A stretch of DNA of 64,000 nt, from positions 250,001 to 314,000 of the forward strand of contig JAFEMH010001240.1 in NCBI GenBank assembly GCA_022495995.1, given 5' to 3'. Positions 45,895-57,650 of the stretch are shown in pieces. Position 1 is the first letter of the stretch; the number at the start of each line of letters is the position of its first letter. The stretch is from Adenophora triphylla var. japonica (Eukaryota; Streptophyta; Magnoliopsida; Asterales; Campanulaceae). The notes beneath the pieces were generated by a model, which did no database searches, had not been told where the DNA came from, and saw only the letters and a list, made by a program, of their open reading frames with translations. Made by a program: the position numbers and the translations under genes.

Positions 45895-46138
45895 TTGACG
45901 GCGGACGCGTATAAACCGCCGTTAATAGTTAACTATATACGGCGGCTACTTATACACCACCGTATATAACTTCGATCTCATACGTATTCATGTGAAATAT
46001 ACGTATTTACTTATTTACGGCGGTCTAGACCGCCGTATATATTAATTATATACGGCGGTAGACATAACCGCCGTATATATATGCTATATACGGCGGACGC
46101 GTGTCTACCGCCGTAAATGAGCGCCGTAAATAGCCCCT
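45895..46138. repeat. CACTA right subterminal repeats
   Basis: Five TATACGGCGG...CCGCCGTATA hairpin units matching the left subterminal array. Confidence 0.85.
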
Positions 46139-46212
46139 TTTCTTGTAGTGACAGAGAATAACTAATTGATATATACAAGCAATATTATAGGAATGTAAAT
46201 CAATCCTTATCA

Positions 46213-48170
46213 CGCCCCCTCAAGATGGACGGGCGAGAAGTAAGGCCAATCTTGCCCATAAGATTCTGAAAACGAGTTCGAGCTAATGGCTTGGTCAAGG
46301 CATCCGCTAGCTGATCTTTGCCAGAGATATGAGTAACACGAAGGTTGTGGCATTGAACATTTTCACGGACAAAATGATAATCCAATCCAAGATGCTTCAT
46401 CCGAGAGTGGAATTTCGGATTTGCTGCGAAGTAGGTAGCACCCATATTGTCACAATAAATGGCAGGAATGTCAGGGACTGGAAGATGTAGTTCTTTGAGT
46501 AGATTCCGAACCCATAAAACTTCAAGACAGTAGCCGCAGCGGCTCGGTATTCAAATTTCGGTGGATGATCGAGCCAATGTTTTCTCGTTTCCGTGAACTC
46601 CAAGAAATTGCATTCTTACCAAGATAAATGATGTAGCCACTGGTGGATGTGTAATCATCCTTATTTCCAGCCAATCGGCGTCAAGAACGCACGAAGGTTG
46701 GAAGGTGAATCACGTCGAATAAGAATGCCAAGAGAGGAAGTACCAACCAAGTAACGGAGAACCCGTTTAAGAGCTCCCCAATGTATATCCGTAGACAATG
46801 CATGAACCGAGATAACTTGTTAACGGCAGATAGAGATGTCGGGCGAGTGAGAGATAGGTACCGGGAGGCCCCCAACAAGGGCCCTATAATCGTAGGGTTA
46901 GGCGAGAGGAGTGCCATCACGAAGAGAGAGAGACAAGTTAGAGGCCGTAGGAGCGGGAACGGACTTGGCGGCTTCCATGTGCGACTTGTGGAGAAGATCT
47001 TGTATATATTTATGTTGGTGAGAATAATGCCATTGGGGTGGGGAATGACTTCAACACCGAGAAAATAAGAAAAGGTTGCCCAAATCTTTAAGAGAGAAAC
47101 GAGACGAAAGAGAGAGTATAAAAGAATTAAGGAGTGAAATATTAGACCTGTGATAACAATGTCATCGACATAGACAAGTAGATAGATAACATGAGAGGAA
47201 TGATGAAGAGTAAAGAGAGAAGAGTCGGAGATACGGTTAATGAAAACCTAAAGAGAGAAGATAAGACTTTAATTCGTTATACCAAGCACGAGGTGCCCGT
47301 TTGAGACCATGTAGAGCCCGACGGAGTTTACAGACGAAGGTGGGATGAGATGGACTAACGAAGCCGAGGCCGACTCATATAGACATCTTCATTAAGAGAA
47401 CCCCGAAGGAAAGCATTATTTATGTCGACTTGACGAATGGACCAATTATTTTGAACAAAGAAGAGAGAGAGAATGAGACGGATGGTGGCCGGTTTTACGA
47501 CAGGACTAAAGGTTTCGTAATAATCCAAATCGGACGTTGATGAAACCCCTCGCAACTAGCCGGGCTTTATAGCGATCGATGGACCCATCGGAGTTGTATT
47601 TGGTTCGAAAAACCCATTTACACCCGATTAGATTTTGAGAGGGAGAAGGAGGAACTAGATCCCAAGTTTTATTGTGAGTGAGGGCATTAAATTCGGTTGC
47701 ATGGCATCTCGCGGACTTGACTTTTGAGAGCTTGAGTAATATTAGTTGGCTCGGGATGAGAGGTGGGAAGAGAGATGTGGAGGTTAAGTTTTTGGATTGG
47801 TTTTTGAATACCACTTTGTAGAGACGTGTATGAGAGGCCGTGAGGGGGAATGGGGGAGGTGGAGGAATATTTGGTGGTGGGACTAAGAGAGGGTGATGCC
47901 GAGGGCGTGGTGTGTGGAATGGGTAAGTATGTGGAGAAGATGTGGTGGACGGAGCAGGACAATTTGGGATATGTTGTTTGGTGCAGGCGGGAGATGGTGT
48001 AGGGTGAGGCGGAAGAATAGGAATCAGAAGGTACACCATTCATCGACAGGTGGGTGTAGGTTGGTGATCCGGAAGAGGAAGGTAAAGGAGGAGAAGGGAA
48101 ATTTAAACTCTACAAACTTGACATGTCGGGAAGTATATATTTTGTTTGTGGATGGGTCAAGGCAAAAGTA
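46213..48170 (-). pseudogene. pol: Copia RT and RNase H remnants (Ale-like element)
   Basis: RT pieces: GCKWVFRTKYNSDGSIDRYK, ARLVARGF (47506-48039), YETFSPVVKPATIRLILSL and QVDINNAFLRGSLNEDVYM (47355-47555). RNase H end: [19 protein letters not shown] and [16 protein letters not shown] (46200-46445). Single-base shifts separate all pieces. Confidence 0.78.
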
Positions 48171-48960
48171 AGCACTTTGTGTGGCGGAGTAGCCTACGAA
48201 GACACAAGGAGAAGATCTAGGTTCGAGTTTGTGGGAGGTGTATGGGCGCGACCAGGATAACATAGACAACCAAAACTACGTAATTTTGAGTAATTAGGTG
48301 GTTGTTTATGTAAAGTGAGATATGGTGAGGAGAGGTTTAAGGTAGGAGTTGGCATGCGATTGATGAGATAACATGCCGTACTAAAGGCAAGTGGGCCAAG
48401 AGTGGTGAGGTACGGAAGCATGAATAAGTAAAGAAAGCCCCGTTTCAACAATATGACGGTGACGACGCTTTCGAGAATACCCGTTATGTTCAGTGTATGA
48501 GGGGAGAAGTGAGGTGATTAATGCCAAAGGAAGCAAAGGCTGGGCGGAGTCCAATATATTCGCCCCCATTATCACTGAAAATTGTTTTAATTGAGCGATT
48601 GAAAAATTTCTCAACAAGGAGTTTAAAGCGAGTAAAGACATGTGTAGCGTCATTTTTGTGTTTTAAGGGGTAGAACCATATGTATTTGGAATGATGATCA
48701 ACAAATAAAAGATAATATTTAAAACCATCATGGGAAAGGAGGGGGAGGTCCGTACATCGCTATAAATAACATCAAGAGGTCCATCGGACCGAATAGAATT
48801 CTCATTAAAAGGAAGTTTGTGACTCTTAGAGCGAGTACATGAATTACAATGAAATAAAGATGAACTAGGAATGTTTAAATGAAACTTATTACTAATATGC
48901 CTAAGAATTGAAGAAGACGGATGACCGAGACGATGATGCCACGGTTGCGGTTGTCATAGT
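48171..48960 (-). pseudogene. pol: Copia integrase remnant (Ale-like element)
   Basis: ACYLINRMPTPTLNLSSPY and KLRSFGCLCYPG (48194-48451) are the C-terminal integrase signature. Upstream core parts are frame-shifted, e.g. around 48381-48653. Confidence 0.72.
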
Positions 48961-49500
48961 GACGTAATAAGTGGATGCAGAGACAGGATTCCACTCGTAG
49001 ACACCGAACCTAGTTTGACCTCAAGGAGAGTTGTGCCCGAACGAATGTCCTTCACAACATAAGAATTAGGTAAGAAAGTTATCGATGCATTATTATCACG
49101 ACAAAAGGCGTAAATAGATATTATATTACGGGAAATAGATGGAACATGAAGAACATTTCTTAAATGAAAATTAGAAGAAGGAGTCAGAAGAGAAAGTGAA
49201 CCAAGATAGCGATGTTCAAGCCGAGCCGTCCCCAATAAGCAATTCTTCGGCCCATCATGGGCGCATGCCGGCAAGATTAGAAAGATCATTCGTAGTGTGA
49301 TGAGTCGCACCACTGTCAAGAAGCCAAGCCGAAGGGTTGGGATTGGAAGCGATAGCGGTGTGTGCGTATGGGTGGTGGCCCGGAAGTGGTATTGCCGCGG
49401 TAGGAAGTCCTCGAGTGACCAGATTGGTGAAATGTAGGTGACCGAGAAGAAGTAGGGTTAGGGTTTGGGATATTAATGTGAGGGTGAAGTTTGGCGGAAA
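48961..49500 (-). pseudogene. pol: Copia protease / GAG-pre-integrase remnant (Ale-like element)
   Basis: Active site AWLLDSGATHHTTNDLSNL (49255-49380), then NVLHVPSISRNIISIYAFCR (48954-49319), which is the pre-integrase motif. Confidence 0.77.
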
Positions 49501-50207
49501 AGAGGGCATCGGGAGAGGTAATGCCCGGAGGCTCGCACCATGATGGTGCCCCTCCTGAAGGGTGACACCGTTCTAGGAGAGTTTGGGAAGGGGGTCGAGC
49601 CAAAGTGTAGGAAGGAGACCAAAGAAAGCCGGGATTAGGGTCATGCGAGAGGAAGAGGCTGCGACTAGGGTTACGCGGAAGCATAGTTAATACATAGGAA
49701 AAGAGGGACCTGGATTTTGCTTTGAGTTTGAGGGAGAGTTCCTTTGTTATGAGTTTCTCATGTAACTCATCAAATGTGATGGGATTCTCACGGTTTTGAA
49801 TAACCGAGATGACACTATCATAGTCCGGGTCTTGGAGTTGTTCAAGGATGCGGTCCAACGACATCCTCGGGTCTAGAGGGCGGCCTAGAGAGGCAAGCTT
49901 ATCGGTCTGATTCTTAATTTCCCGCATGAATTCGGGAGATCGATCTAGCACCTTTCGTGATACTACGGAGGTGATCTTTTAACCGCTTAAGGTGCCCTTT
50001 GGATGGGTTAGCATAGGTCTTTCCTGAGGTACGCCAAGCATCTAAGGTTGTTGGACGAGGGAGATTAGAGGGACGAGAGAGGGCGGAAAGGGTTCCCGCT
50101 AAGGCGCCGAGAATAAGCTTGTCTTGGCGAAACCACGTGGTATACGCCGGATTAGAGACGGTGCGGCTAGGAGTTGGTGTCACCCGTTTGGGTGGGATTG
50201 GTGACAT
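49316..50207 (-). pseudogene. gag: Copia gag remnant (Ale-like element)
   Basis: UBN2-like gag: TTWFRQDKLILGALAGTLS, DAWRTSGKTYANPSKGHLK and ILEQLQDPDYDSVISVIQNR. Broken near 49930 by a frame shift. Confidence 0.72.
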
Positions 50208-50508
50208 CGGTGGTGGGTGTTGTGGGAGTGGCGGTAGGGTTAGCGGCGGCGGGGAAGGGAGAGTTTTAGGAGGGGCCGGATGAGTACCATCTATATATTG
50301 TATAGATCAAGGCCAAGAAGAGTGGCCTCGATCCGAGTCTTCCAGAGATGTAGTTGGTTGGGGTGAGCTTAAGAACGTGAGATGTAGAGAGACAACGATG
50401 AGAGGAATGGTAGGCTCGGCGGCATTAGGGAGGACTTGGAAATCGGAGGCGCCATAGAGAGTGGTAGGCGGAGGAGAGAAAAAATTAAGCCCTTGAGGCT
50501 CGATACCA

Positions 50509-50688
50509 TATAGAAGAGAGAAGAGATTGGAAAACATTGTTTGTATCATTGAAAGTAATATCCTTTATATACAAGTCTAACCCTAGCTATGATAAGGAAA
50601 TGATAATACAGAATAATAACAAGATTACAGAGAATAACTAATTGATATATACAAGCAATATTATAGGAATGTAAATCAATCCTTATCA
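50509..50688 (-). repeat. 5' LTR of the Ale-like copia element
   Basis: 180 bp, minus-strand ends TGATAAGG...CTTCTATA. Next to the PBS TGGTATCGAGCC (50497-50508). The sequence around 50630 is the empty site of the CACTA element. Confidence 0.87.
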
Positions 50689-51008
50689 TATAGAACCATA
50701 TTGCATCATGGGTACAAGCGTATGTTAGAACTTGTTGTATGATGAGTGAGGATTTGATAACTTCTCCAAAAACCGGATATTCATTTAGGGACAAAGAGGA
50801 TTTGATAACTTCTCCAAAAACTGGACATTCATTTAGGGACAAAGGGAGTAACATTTTTCAGGTGAAATTAGTCGTGCCCAACTTTTAGTGTTGCCATTGA
50901 CAATAATCCTTCTCTTTGCACCATCTCTTTCTCAATAAAGTTGCATTCTTTCTTTTGATTCTAAAACGGAATAATTATTAACTTATGCAACGTAATTTAT
51001 CTTAGTTT

Positions 51009-51352
51009 TCGAGTAATGCAATGTAATCGTTAGTGACAGATATATGCAAATCACTGCATTCACTATCAAATAATGCAACAAACTTTTGTTTTACTTTACG
51101 ACGTCAAAAATCTAACGAGAATGGTGACATGTCATTTTCCCGCCAGTGCCACATTAGCGCCACGTCAATGACACATCACTCATGACTGCGATTTTGATGA
51201 CATGGTGCTAACGTGGCAGTGCCACATCAGCATCTCCGTTAAATTTTTGGCGATGTAAGTTAAAAAAAAGTTTGTTGCATTATTTGATCATGAATGGAAA
51301 AGTTTGTTACTCATATCCATTACTAACGAGTAGGTAGCATTATATGAAGAAA
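51009..51352. mobile_element. Fold-back element (~340 bp)
   Basis: Imperfect arms of about 150 bp: CAAATAATGCAACAAACTTT on the left and its reverse complement on the right, meeting around CGTTAGCACC/GTGACATGTC at 51165-51200. No coding sequence, superfamily unclear. Confidence 0.6.
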
Positions 51353-51370
51353 AAAAAAGTATGTTGTATA

Positions 51371-51626
51371 CTCCCTCTGTCCCATAAAACATTACCCCTT
51401 TTACTATTTTGGGCGTCCCACTTTAAAGTCCCACTTTTTTAAAAAGGAAATTTTTTAATATTTCTTTATTCATGGGACCCACTTGTCATACTCACAACAC
51501 TTTTCAATTTTACTATTCTCTCCACTCATTCTTTCTTCTCTCACTCACAACACCTACTTTAATAACATTATTCCTTATTTTCCGTTCTCAACAGTAAAGG
51601 GGTAAAGTTTTGCAGGACGGAGGGAG
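51371..51626. mobile_element. Stowaway-type MITE (256 bp)
   Basis: CTCCCTCTGTCCCATAAAAC ... TTTTGCAGGACGGAGGGAG with TA duplications. Same subfamily as 13945 and 61072. Confidence 0.88.
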
Positions 51627-51763
51627 TATGTGTTATGTCGATTGACCATTCTAAAACTACTTCCAACTTCTAGTCTAGCATTAATCAAAATCTAGAATCA
51701 TGCAAAGTATCGAAAAGTAGCACGCTCAGCGAAATATCCATCCAACGCTAAAGCAATATGCAA

Positions 51764-51842
51764 CTCCCTACATCCCAAACGAATGTACAAATTTGCGCTT
51801 GATCAATATCAAATTCGAAAATTCGTTTTGGGAGAGAGAGAG
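51764..51842. mobile_element. Eroded short Stowaway-type MITE
   Basis: CTCCCTACATCCCAAACGAA and reverse-complement-like ...TTCGTTTTGGGAGAGAGAG ends, TA flanks, core around TTGATCAA. Confidence 0.55.
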
Positions 51843-52074
51843 TATATGCAAAGCCACCCTGATTCATATCCTTCTTAATCATCACTGCTGAAGTTGGTTT
51901 AGTCACCCTCTCCATTAGAGCATTCATTGTTGAAGCTTTATAGATCTCTTTTGCGTATCAGGATTTTCTCTACTTTTAGTCAGAGCTTGTCCTCTGCTAG
52001 TAGGCTAATGATATAAAAAGCATGAAATCACAGTCTATTCAAACATAAAAACCAAACAAAGCTAATACGTAATA

Positions 52075-52161
52075 CTCCCTCTGTTCGAAAATAAATGTTT
52101 ATTCTATGTTCTTGATCAAGAACAGAGATAGACATACTAAAAAAATTTAGGCCGGAGGAGG
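52075..52161. mobile_element. Short Stowaway-type MITE
   Basis: CTCCCTCTGTTCGAAAAT ... TTTAGGCCGGAGGAG with core TTCTTGATCAAGAA. Related to the one in the SAP intron. Confidence 0.6.
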
Positions 52162-52771
52162 TAGATTATAGCACCGAAGGAAAAATCATCAATTTCTTTT
52201 ATTTATTGCTACGTCAAAATTTACGCGACATTTCCCATGCCTGCAACAATATACCAAAATCGGAAAAATAATATGCTCTACGACAACAAATGAAACCTTA
52301 AAATCCTCAAAAATTGATATCTCACTCGTCTCTTCTGGTTGCAATTAGGGCTCCGTTTGTTTTGGGGAAAATGAGGGGAAAATGATTTCCATATTCGGTG
52401 TTTGGGAAGCGAAGGAAAACAAGTCAAAGGAAAATAATTTTCGGGTCAACGGAAAAGACCCTCTTTTCCTCCGGAAAACAACTTCCCGAGTACGCCCTCG
52501 GGAAATCATTTTCCAAAATTCACGTCGCTTGTTTTCTCTCTCCTGATTTCTTATCTTCTCTTCTTCTTTGTTAATTAGGATTTTTATGAGATCTACAACT
52601 CTTATATCATTCAAATCTGTAGGATTTTTCTAGGGTTTCAAAAAAAATCATTTTTTATTGTATTCATGTGATTTAATGGTTTATTCAGATCTATATTTGA
52701 GAGAAACACTTCAGAAAGGGTAGGAGTTACACAAAGGTATGCATCTATTTACGATTTGTTGTTATATAGTA

Positions 52772-53193
52772 CTCCCTCCGTCCCAAACCAGGGGTGGTCG
52801 GGGTGGATTTCACGCTTCTTAAGAAATTTTTTAAAAAATGAATAAAAGTTAAATGTGGGATAGGGAATAGTAGTTAATGATTGGTTTTTTTGTAAATATG
52901 TTAACTTTATAAGGGCATAATAATGAATGGTTTTTTTGTAATATGGGGTAGGGAATAGTAGTTAATGATTGATTTTTTAATAGGAGAGAGAATGAGTGGG
53001 AGGAATAGTAAGTTAATGATTGGTTTTTGTAAATATGTTAAAATTATAAGGGTATAATGAATGATTTTTTTGTAAATATATGAAGATGATAAGGGTATAA
53101 ATATATTAAAAAACTTGCCATTTATGGAAAGGAACTCTTGGTCTGGGACGGACCAAAAGGAAAAGTAGAACCCTTGGTCTGGGACGGAGGGAG
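52772..53193. mobile_element. Stowaway-type MITE (422 bp), only in the left arm
   Basis: CTCCCTCCGTCCCAAACCAG ... CTTGGTCTGGGACGGAGGGAG with TA on both sides. The right arm has the empty site (reverse of 59185-59200: ATATAGTATGTATTTT). Confidence 0.9.
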
Positions 53194-53740
53194 TATGTAT
53201 TTTTTCAATTTTGTATCTGTAATTTCGAGTTGGGTTTCAAAATTTTGATTTAATTTGATTATCATTTGTGTGATTAATCATTTTTGAACCATGTTGAAAT
53301 CTGAAATTTCTCTTAGTAACAATTTCTATTTGATTAGTATATCTTGTTTTGTCTATTTTTTATTTGGGTCTTTGATTGTCGTTTGTCTCTCTCAAATTGA
53401 AAGAATATTTTTTCTTATTGAAAATTAAAAACTTAAACTTGAGGGATGGGTTGGGATTTAATATAACCCTCCTTCCATTCACTCTATATTCGATTGCATG
53501 ACTTGCTGATGATTGCTTGTATGGCCATGTGACCTAGTAAAAGGAACAAAATCCAATTGTCTATAACAGCTTCGGTTTTACTCGACGTATGTGTGTCATA
53601 TATTGAGTCTTACTTCCTGTTTTTTAGATTATCAAGCTCCCTAAATTCATGTAATGTGTTTAGTAATTCTTCTTAAGGACTGCAATTCTTTATTAAATTC
53701 AGATTATAAAGCTAACCACATGACCTTTTATTGTTATATA

Positions 53741-53847
53741 CTCCCTCTGTCCCATAATAATGTGCAAAGTCAAATAAAATTTGTTCAAGTACAATCAAGT
53801 TAGACAAATTTTCTTTGACTTTGCACATTACTATGGGACGGAGGGAG
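53741..53847. mobile_element. Stowaway-type MITE (107 bp), left-arm copy
   Basis: CTCCCTCTGTCCCATAATAA, long inverted repeat around TGTGCAAAGTCAAA. Also present in the right arm (58545-58650), so older than the duplication. Confidence 0.88.
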
Positions 53848-53919
53848 TATGTGATTTCCTTTTCAGTTATGCATGTGTATATTTTGTATGTGGAAGTGAT
53901 GGTTAATGTGTTTGTGTAG

Positions 53920-54390
53920 ATGGTAAGTAAGGTAGTCCGAGCATCAGTGTTAGGTGCAGCTGCTTCGGTTATGGCTGTAGTTGCAGTAGTCCTAAAAAGA
54001 AGAAAAACTTCAACTTTTAGACCAAGGGAGCCTAAAGTTGACCAAGAAATTGCGAGAAAGAAATATATAAATCGTATTCTATGTAGAGGCGAGCAACGTT
54101 GTATAGATCAAATTCGTACGAAGCCATCTGTGTTTTCCAAGCTATGTGAGACCCTTGAGGAGAACAATTTACTTTAAAATACCAGAAACATGTCTATAAG
54201 GGAGTAGATCCTAATAATATCATTATCAATGACCCAAGTTTCGAAGTGGGGTCAACAAATGAAGGTGTAAGGGGCCAATTAACACAACGACAACAAGAGA
54301 GGGAAGAATTTAGAGAGTGGACAACGAAGAGGGACAACATAGCTAGGGAATGTGGAATGACTATGTTGCTACAATCTAGTTTTGTTCTTT
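53920..54390 (+). pseudogene. Internally deleted PIF/Harbinger transposase (left arm)
   Basis: Begins MVSKVVRASVLGAAASVMAV. The N-terminal ~85 residues end with INRILCRGEQRCIDQIRTKP and VFSKLCETLEENN, the helical domain found before the DDE core in plant HARBI1-like proteins. A stop (TAA at 54175) and a junction follow. The next readable part (KHVYKGVDPNNIIINDPSF, EEFREWTTKRDNIAREC, 54178-54365) resembles the C-terminal tail of the same proteins. The whole catalytic DDE core, normally about 200 residues, is missing, so the protein cannot be a transposase. The right arm shows the same deletion. Confidence 0.72.
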
Positions 54391-54625
54391 TTTTTTTTTG
54401 GTTAATTTGTATTATCACTATCTTGATCTTTTAAAGTACCTATTAGTAATGTTTGTTCTTTTTTTTTTTTTTTTTTTTGGATTAATTTTTATTTGCTTTT
54501 TATATCCTTTCAGTTTTTACTTATGTTAATTATATGGTTATTAAGTGGTCATTTGCTGCTACTTGTAGACATTCAGTCACAATGATGTAGTGTTGGTCAG
54601 TTTTCTTGACTTGCTTATATTGTAG

Positions 54626-56048
54626 AAAAGGACAAGGAAAAGAACATTGATAACAAGTTTACTCAATTTCGATGGTCACCAAAAATGGAGCGTCTATTAC
54701 TTGAAACACTTGCGGAGAAAGCTCAATTGGGTAATAAACCCTCCAACACTTTTAGACACTCGAGCTTTGTTAGAGTTGCTACACTTGTGAAGGAGAGGTT
54801 TATTGGATCACAATGTGAGACCAAGCATGTCGAGAATCGTCTAAAGACTATTAAAGGTTTATGGAATACAATCACAAGGCTTCGTAACAAAAGTGGATTT
54901 GGATGGGATGATAATATGAAGATGATAACATGCTCCAAGAAAAGTTTCGATGAGGAAATAATGGTACTATTATTTACATGCTATTACCTTTACAGTTAAT
55001 AATTCTCAATCTGTGCATTAATCTTCCTACTTGTTCTTGTTATTATTTACATGTTATAATTTCTAGCTATTTTTATGTGTAGATTCTTTCATTCATATTA
55101 TATGAGGAAATAGACTTGAATAGACTCATTCATTTATTGCTGAAACTAATTCTGTCCAGAGAGGTACTTTCTGACCTCTTTTTCTTTTTCATTTATTTTG
55201 AACTTGTAAACCTGTAAATCATGCAAAGGTCAAAAGAGATATAGTTCTAGAGGACACGTGTAGGAGTATGTAGATATTTTTAGTTTAATTTTTGGGTCTT
55301 GCCAAGTCCCTCTTCCCATCATTACAATTTTCAGTCCCTCCAAAAAATTGAATCTGAAGTACAAATTTTAGTATGCAAAAACCTTTCGGAACTCATCCAA
55401 TTGATCCCAAATTTGGTGTGTTTCTTGTTCAGAATGTGACCAAGATTTTTTATGTTTTGAGCTTAAACGAGTTTTAATGTTTGATGAGTGTAAACAAGAG
55501 GTTTTTGTGCAAAGGTACTATGTTTACTGTTGCTTTTCAAAACAAGCAATCTGTCAACTTTTAGCTTCTTTACTTGTTACTAACTTTATTGATGTCATTA
55601 ATAGGCACATCCTACACATGAAAAGTTCTTGAATAAGAATATTGAACTGTATGATGAGATGTCACTAGTTGTTGGGAAAGATACGGCTACGGGGGCGTTT
55701 GCGAAATCATTCAATGATATTGATGTGGAAGTTAGTATCGAGAATAGTTCCGCTCAATATTGAATGTAATGAGTTTAAAGAGGTGGCAAAGCCTAAACAA
55801 GCTTCAACTAGAACATCATCAAAGTCAAGGTCTCATCGAAAAAGGCCATGTGAGGATAGGGATTCATCATTTGATCTATTAGTTGGACAAGTTGGGGAGG
55901 TTGCAAGCGCTATTAAAAAACTTTCTGACGATAATGTGAACACAGAAGATCTCTACAAAGAAGTTACGAAAGTTGAAGGCTTCGATGAAGAATTTTGGGC
56001 AGTGTGTTTGACCACTTGAACGCCAATACGAGCTTGGCTAAAGGATTT
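54626..56048 (+). pseudogene. Myb/SANT-like protein of a Harbinger element (left arm)
   Basis: Exon 54626 to about 54960 starts after TATTGTAG: FRWSPKMERLLLETLAEKAQ, FVRVATLVKERF, VENRLKTIKGLWNTITRLRN, a Myb_DNA-bind_3 type domain used by Harbinger ORF1 proteins to bind transposon ends. A second exon after TTAATAG (55605) gives AHPTHEKFLNKNIELYDEMS and a Ser/Lys-rich tail with DRDSSFDLLVGQVGEVASAI, which runs into the palindrome centre with no proper C-terminus. A frame shift lies near 55760. Confidence 0.68.
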
Positions 56049-56062
56049 ATGGTCAAGAGCGA
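56049..56062. other. Centre (spacer) of the palindrome
   Basis: 14 nt, ATGGTCAAGAGCGA, between AAAGGATTT and AAATCCTTT. Confidence 0.85.
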
Positions 56063-57590
56063 AAATCCTTTAGCCAAGCTCGTATTGGCATTCAAGTGGT
56101 CAAACACACTGCCCAAAAATTCTTCATCGAAGCCTTCAACTTTCATAACTTCTTTGTAGAGATCTTCTGTGTTCACATTATCATCAGAAAGTTTATTAAT
56201 AGCGCTTGCAACCTCCCCAACTTGTCCAGCTAATAGATCAAATGATGAATCCCTATCCTCTCGTGGCCTTTTCAATGAGACCTTAACTTTGATGATGTTC
56301 CAGTTGAAGCTTCTTTAGGCTTTGTCACCTCTTCAAACTCATTACATTCAATATCTTGAGCAGAACTATTCTCGATACTAACTTCCACATCAATATCGTT
56401 GAATGATTTCACAAACGCCCCCGTAGTCGTATCTTTCCCAACAACTAGTGACATCTCATCATACAGTTCAATCTTCTTATTTAAGAATTTTTCATGTGTA
56501 GGATGTGCCTATTAATAACATCAATAAAGTTAGTAACAAGTAAAAAAGCTAAAAGTTGACAGATTGCTTGTTTTGAAAAGCAACAGTAAACATAGTACCT
56601 TTGCACAAAAACCTCTTGTTTACACTCATCAAACATTAAAACTAGTTTAAGCTCAAAAAATAAAAAATGTTGGTCACATTCTGAACAAGAAACACACCAA
56701 ATTTGGGATCAATTGGGTGAGTTCTGAAAGGTTTTTGCATACTAAAATTTGTACATCAGATTCAGTTTTTTGGAGGGACTGAAAATTGCAATGATGAGAA
56801 GAGGGACTTGGCAAAACCCAAAAATTAAACTAAAAATATCTACATACTCCTACACGTGTCCTCTGGAACTCATCTCTTTTGACCATTGCACGATTTACAG
56901 GTTTACAAGTTCAAAATAAATGAAAAAGAAAAAGAGGTCAGAAAGTACCTCTCTGGACAGAATTGGTTTTAGCAAAAAATGAATGAGTCTATCCAAGTCT
57001 ATTTCCTCATATAATATGAATGAAAGAATCTACACATAAAAATAGCAAGAAATCTTAACATGTAAATAATAACAAGAACAAGTGGGGAGATTTAATGAAC
57101 AGATTGAGAATTATTAAACTGTAAAGGTAATAACATGTACTCCCTCCGTCCCATTACAATTCACTATTCCCTCCACTATAATTCACTTTTCCTTAATTCC
57201 CGTGTCTACAGTAAATTTCCCATTACTAATGGGACGGAGGGAGTAAATAATAGTACCATTATTTCCTCATCGAAATTTTTCTTGGAGCAGGTCATCATCT
57301 TCATATTATCATCCCATCCAAATTCACTTTTATTACGAAGCCTTGTGATTGTATTCCATAAACCTGTAATAGTCTTTAAACAATTCTCGACATGCTTGGT
57401 CTCACATTAAGATCCAATAAACCTCTACTTCACAAATGTAGCAACTCTAACAAAGCTCGAGTGTCTAAAAGTGTTAGAGGGTTTATTACCCAATTGAGCT
57501 TCCTCTGCAAGTGTTTCAAGTAATAGACGCTCCATTTGTGGTGACCATCGAAATTGAGTAGACTTGTTATCAATGTTCTTTTCCTTTTCC
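56063..57590 (-). pseudogene. Myb/SANT-like protein of a Harbinger element (right arm)
   Basis: Mirror copy of 54626-56048. MSLVVGKDTTTGAFVKSFND and DRDSSFDLLAGQVGEVASAI are on the minus strand, and the SANT part lies at 57260-57590. The exon end is displaced by a MITE (57140-57243). Confidence 0.65.
57140..57243. mobile_element. Stowaway-type MITE (104 bp), only in the right arm
   Basis: CTCCCTCCGTCCCATTACAA ... CATTACTAATGGGACGGAGGGAG, TA flanks. The empty site is in the left arm at about 54974 (ATTATTTACATGC). Confidence 0.9.
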
Positions 57591-57650
57591 GTGCCCATTT
57601 CTACAATATAAGCAAGTCAAGAAAACTGACCAACACTACATCAATGTGAC

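Larger units (their letters stand above)
37826..46150 (-). mobile_element. CACTA (En/Spm) DNA transposon, 8.3 kb
   Basis: Starts CACTACAAGAAA and ends TTTCTTGTAGTG... reversed CACTACAAGAAAA, with 3-bp duplication ACA (37823-37825 and 46151-46153). The uninterrupted LTR copy at 50630 reads AAGATTACAGAGAATAA and proves the empty site. It contains TNP2-type and Ptta/En/Spm-type transposase genes on the minus strand, and subterminal arrays of TACGGCGG motifs. Both genes have frame breaks. Confidence 0.93.
37747..50688 (-). mobile_element. Short-LTR Ty1/copia element (Ale-like), split by a CACTA element
   Basis: 5' LTR 50509-50688 (180 bp). The 3' LTR is split into 37747-37825 and 46154-46212 by the CACTA insertion and lacks about 46 bp. 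TSD TATAG is on both sides (37742-37746 and 50689-50693). On the minus strand the PBS TGGTATCGAGCC directly follows the 5' LTR, and a purine tract (GAGGGGGCG) precedes the 3' LTR. Gag to RNase H order is normal, but all frames are broken. The small LTR suggests the Ale lineage (inference). Confidence 0.87.
50694..52347. other. Intergenic DNA with several small repeats
   Basis: No gene. A 48-bp tandem duplication (GATTTGATAACTTCTCCAAA...; 50752-50799 and 50800-50847) is followed by a Stowaway-like end. The other repeats in this span are listed separately. Confidence 0.6.

Noticed and set aside
54440..54480. Poly-T run as a poly(A) tail of a retrocopy
   Set aside because: Lies inside a palindrome arm with no target duplication or gene body attached.
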